Of a DNA stretch of 6,447 nucleotides, positions 5,689 through 6,447 are shown piece after piece. Origin of the DNA: Verrucomicrobiales bacterium (lineage in GTDB: Bacteria > Verrucomicrobiota > Verrucomicrobiia > Verrucomicrobiales > DEV007). The position numbers and the translations under genes are program-made. The DNA lies in assembly GCA_023253615.1 (NCBI GenBank), contig JALRFZ010000301.1, positions 1-6,447 on the forward strand, written 5' to 3'. Below the pieces are notes generated by a model, which ran no database searches, was not told the origin of the DNA, and was given only the letters and a program-made list of their open reading frames with translations. Each line of letters opens with the position of its first letter. Position 1 is the first letter of the stretch.

Positions 5689-6447
5689 ATGATCGCCGCC
5701 ATTCTCACGACCTTGTTTTTCGCCTTTTCCGCGGTGACGGGGCAGCGCACCGCCGTGCTCCTCGGTGGTGCCTGGGGAAATCTGATGCGGCTGGGCCTCG
5801 CGGCGATCGTGCTCGGCCTCCTCGTGGCGATCCTGACGCCGGATGCGATCCGGTGGGCCTCTTTCCAATGGTTTTTTGTCAGTGGCCTGATCGGTTTCGG
5901 TCTCGGTGATGTGGCGCTTTTCACCGCCTACGAGCGGATCGGATCACGCCTGACGATCCTGCTGAATCTCTGCCTCGCCCCCCTCTTCGCGATGCTGCTG
6001 GAATGGCTCTGGCTCGGCAATGGCGTCGGCATCCGGGTCGTTGTCTGCGCCCTTTTGATCCTCGCGGGGGTGGCGATGGCGATCCGGCCGGGGTCGAAGT
6101 CCCGAGCGAAGGTGAACCTGCGCGGTCGTTACTGGGTGGGCATCGTCGCCGCCATCGTCGCGGGCTTCGGCCAGGGGACGGGAGCCGTCATCAGCCGGAA
6201 GGCCGAGGCCGTGGCCCTGGAACTCGGGGCGAGCGGCTCGGGCATCACCGCGGCGTTTCAGCGGGTGCTCGCGGGGCTCGTTTTTTCGGCGGTGGCGGTG
6301 GTCTTGATCCGCTTTTTCGGCAATCGGAAGGATTGGGAAAGCTGGCGTTCGCCCTTGGACCGCAAGGTGGTGCCCTGGCTGCTGGGGGCGGCGCTGTTCG
6401 GCCCCGTGATCGGAGTGAGTTGTTTCCAATGGGCGCTGCAGGACCTC
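5689..6447 (+). CDS. EamA/DMT-superfamily membrane transporter (3' end cut by window edge)
   Basis: The frame runs 253 codons from the ATG at 5689 to the right edge with no stop. The protein is very hydrophobic, with about eight predicted membrane segments at roughly residues 2-24, 34-50, 60-80, 88-109, 114-132, 149-168, 187-210 and 229-250. GFGLGDVALFTAYERIGSRLTILLNLCLAPLFAMLLEWLWLG (69-110) is the typical end of an EamA repeat, with an Ala-rich helix followed by a Pro-containing helix. A second repeat begins at about 149, after the basic loop RPGSKSRAKVNLRGR (133-147). The family usually has ten segments, so about two more should follow beyond the edge. Members export amino acids, sugars or other metabolites across the inner membrane, and the substrate here cannot be inferred. 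A strong Shine-Dalgarno site supports this start. Confidence 0.87.
   Translation, partial: MIAAILTTLFFAFSAVTGQRTAVLLGGAWGNLMRLGLAAIVLGLLVAILTPDAIRWASFQWFFVSGLIGFGLGDVALFTAYERIGSRLTILLNLCLAPLFAMLLEWLWLGNGVGIRVVVCALLILAGVAMAIRPGSKSRAKVNLRGRYWVGIVAAIVAGFGQGTGAVISRKAEAVALELGASGSGITAAFQRVLAGLVFSAVAVVLIRFFGNRKDWESWRSPLDRKVVPWLLGAALFGPVIGVSCFQWALQDL

Noticed and set aside
4947..5909. A 320-codon plus-strand open frame opposite the aminotransferase gene
   Set aside because: It is antisense to a clear PLP enzyme and then overlaps the transporter gene in another frame. The product has no recognisable domain.
5589..5924. N-terminal extension of the aminotransferase to a start at 5924
   Set aside because: The extra 112 residues are basic, match no known part of the family and overlap the well-supported transporter gene on the other strand. 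The family fold begins right after the ATG at 5588.

Overview
The window most likely comes from a GC-rich member of the Verrucomicrobia or a related Planctomycetes-Verrucomicrobia lineage. The clues are a DUF1552 protein with a twin-arginine leader and two secreted proteins related to neutral/alkaline ceramidases. These families are commonly expanded in that group. The assignment is an inference from gene content, because no rRNA or other phylogenetic marker is present.

Layout. Positions 1-5588 are read almost entirely on the minus strand. In order of transcription, from right to left, they hold: a class IV PLP-dependent aminotransferase or lyase (5588-4770); a DUF1552 protein (4616-3255); a ceramidase-like secreted protein (3152-1716); a small Dabb-domain protein (1708-1418), seven bases after it; a VapBC toxin-antitoxin pair (1345-703); and the N-terminal third to half of a second ceramidase-like protein (638-1), cut by the window edge. 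A DMT/EamA-type membrane transporter runs the other way from 5689 to the right edge and is also incomplete. It shares a 100-base divergent promoter region with the aminotransferase gene. No gap without a gene exceeds about 155 bases.

How the genes may work together. The DUF1552, ceramidase-like and Dabb genes lie in one direction with short gaps and could form one transcription unit for exported proteins acting on an unknown substrate. The two ceramidase-like proteins are different branches of one family, not recent copies. The vapBC pair sits between them. It has a visibly lower GC content and its own sigma-70-like promoter, placed so that the vapB mRNA would be leaderless or nearly so. This suggests a later insertion into an older cluster of exported-enzyme genes. 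The aminotransferase and the transporter look like ordinary housekeeping genes unrelated to the rest.

I found no RNA gene, CRISPR array, insertion sequence or phage gene, and no clearly novel multi-gene system. The points most worth following are the grouping of two ceramidase-like genes with a DUF1552 gene that lacks its usual DUF1592-type partner next to it, a probable change in a metal-binding residue of one ceramidase-like protein, and several short repeats in the intergenic regions.
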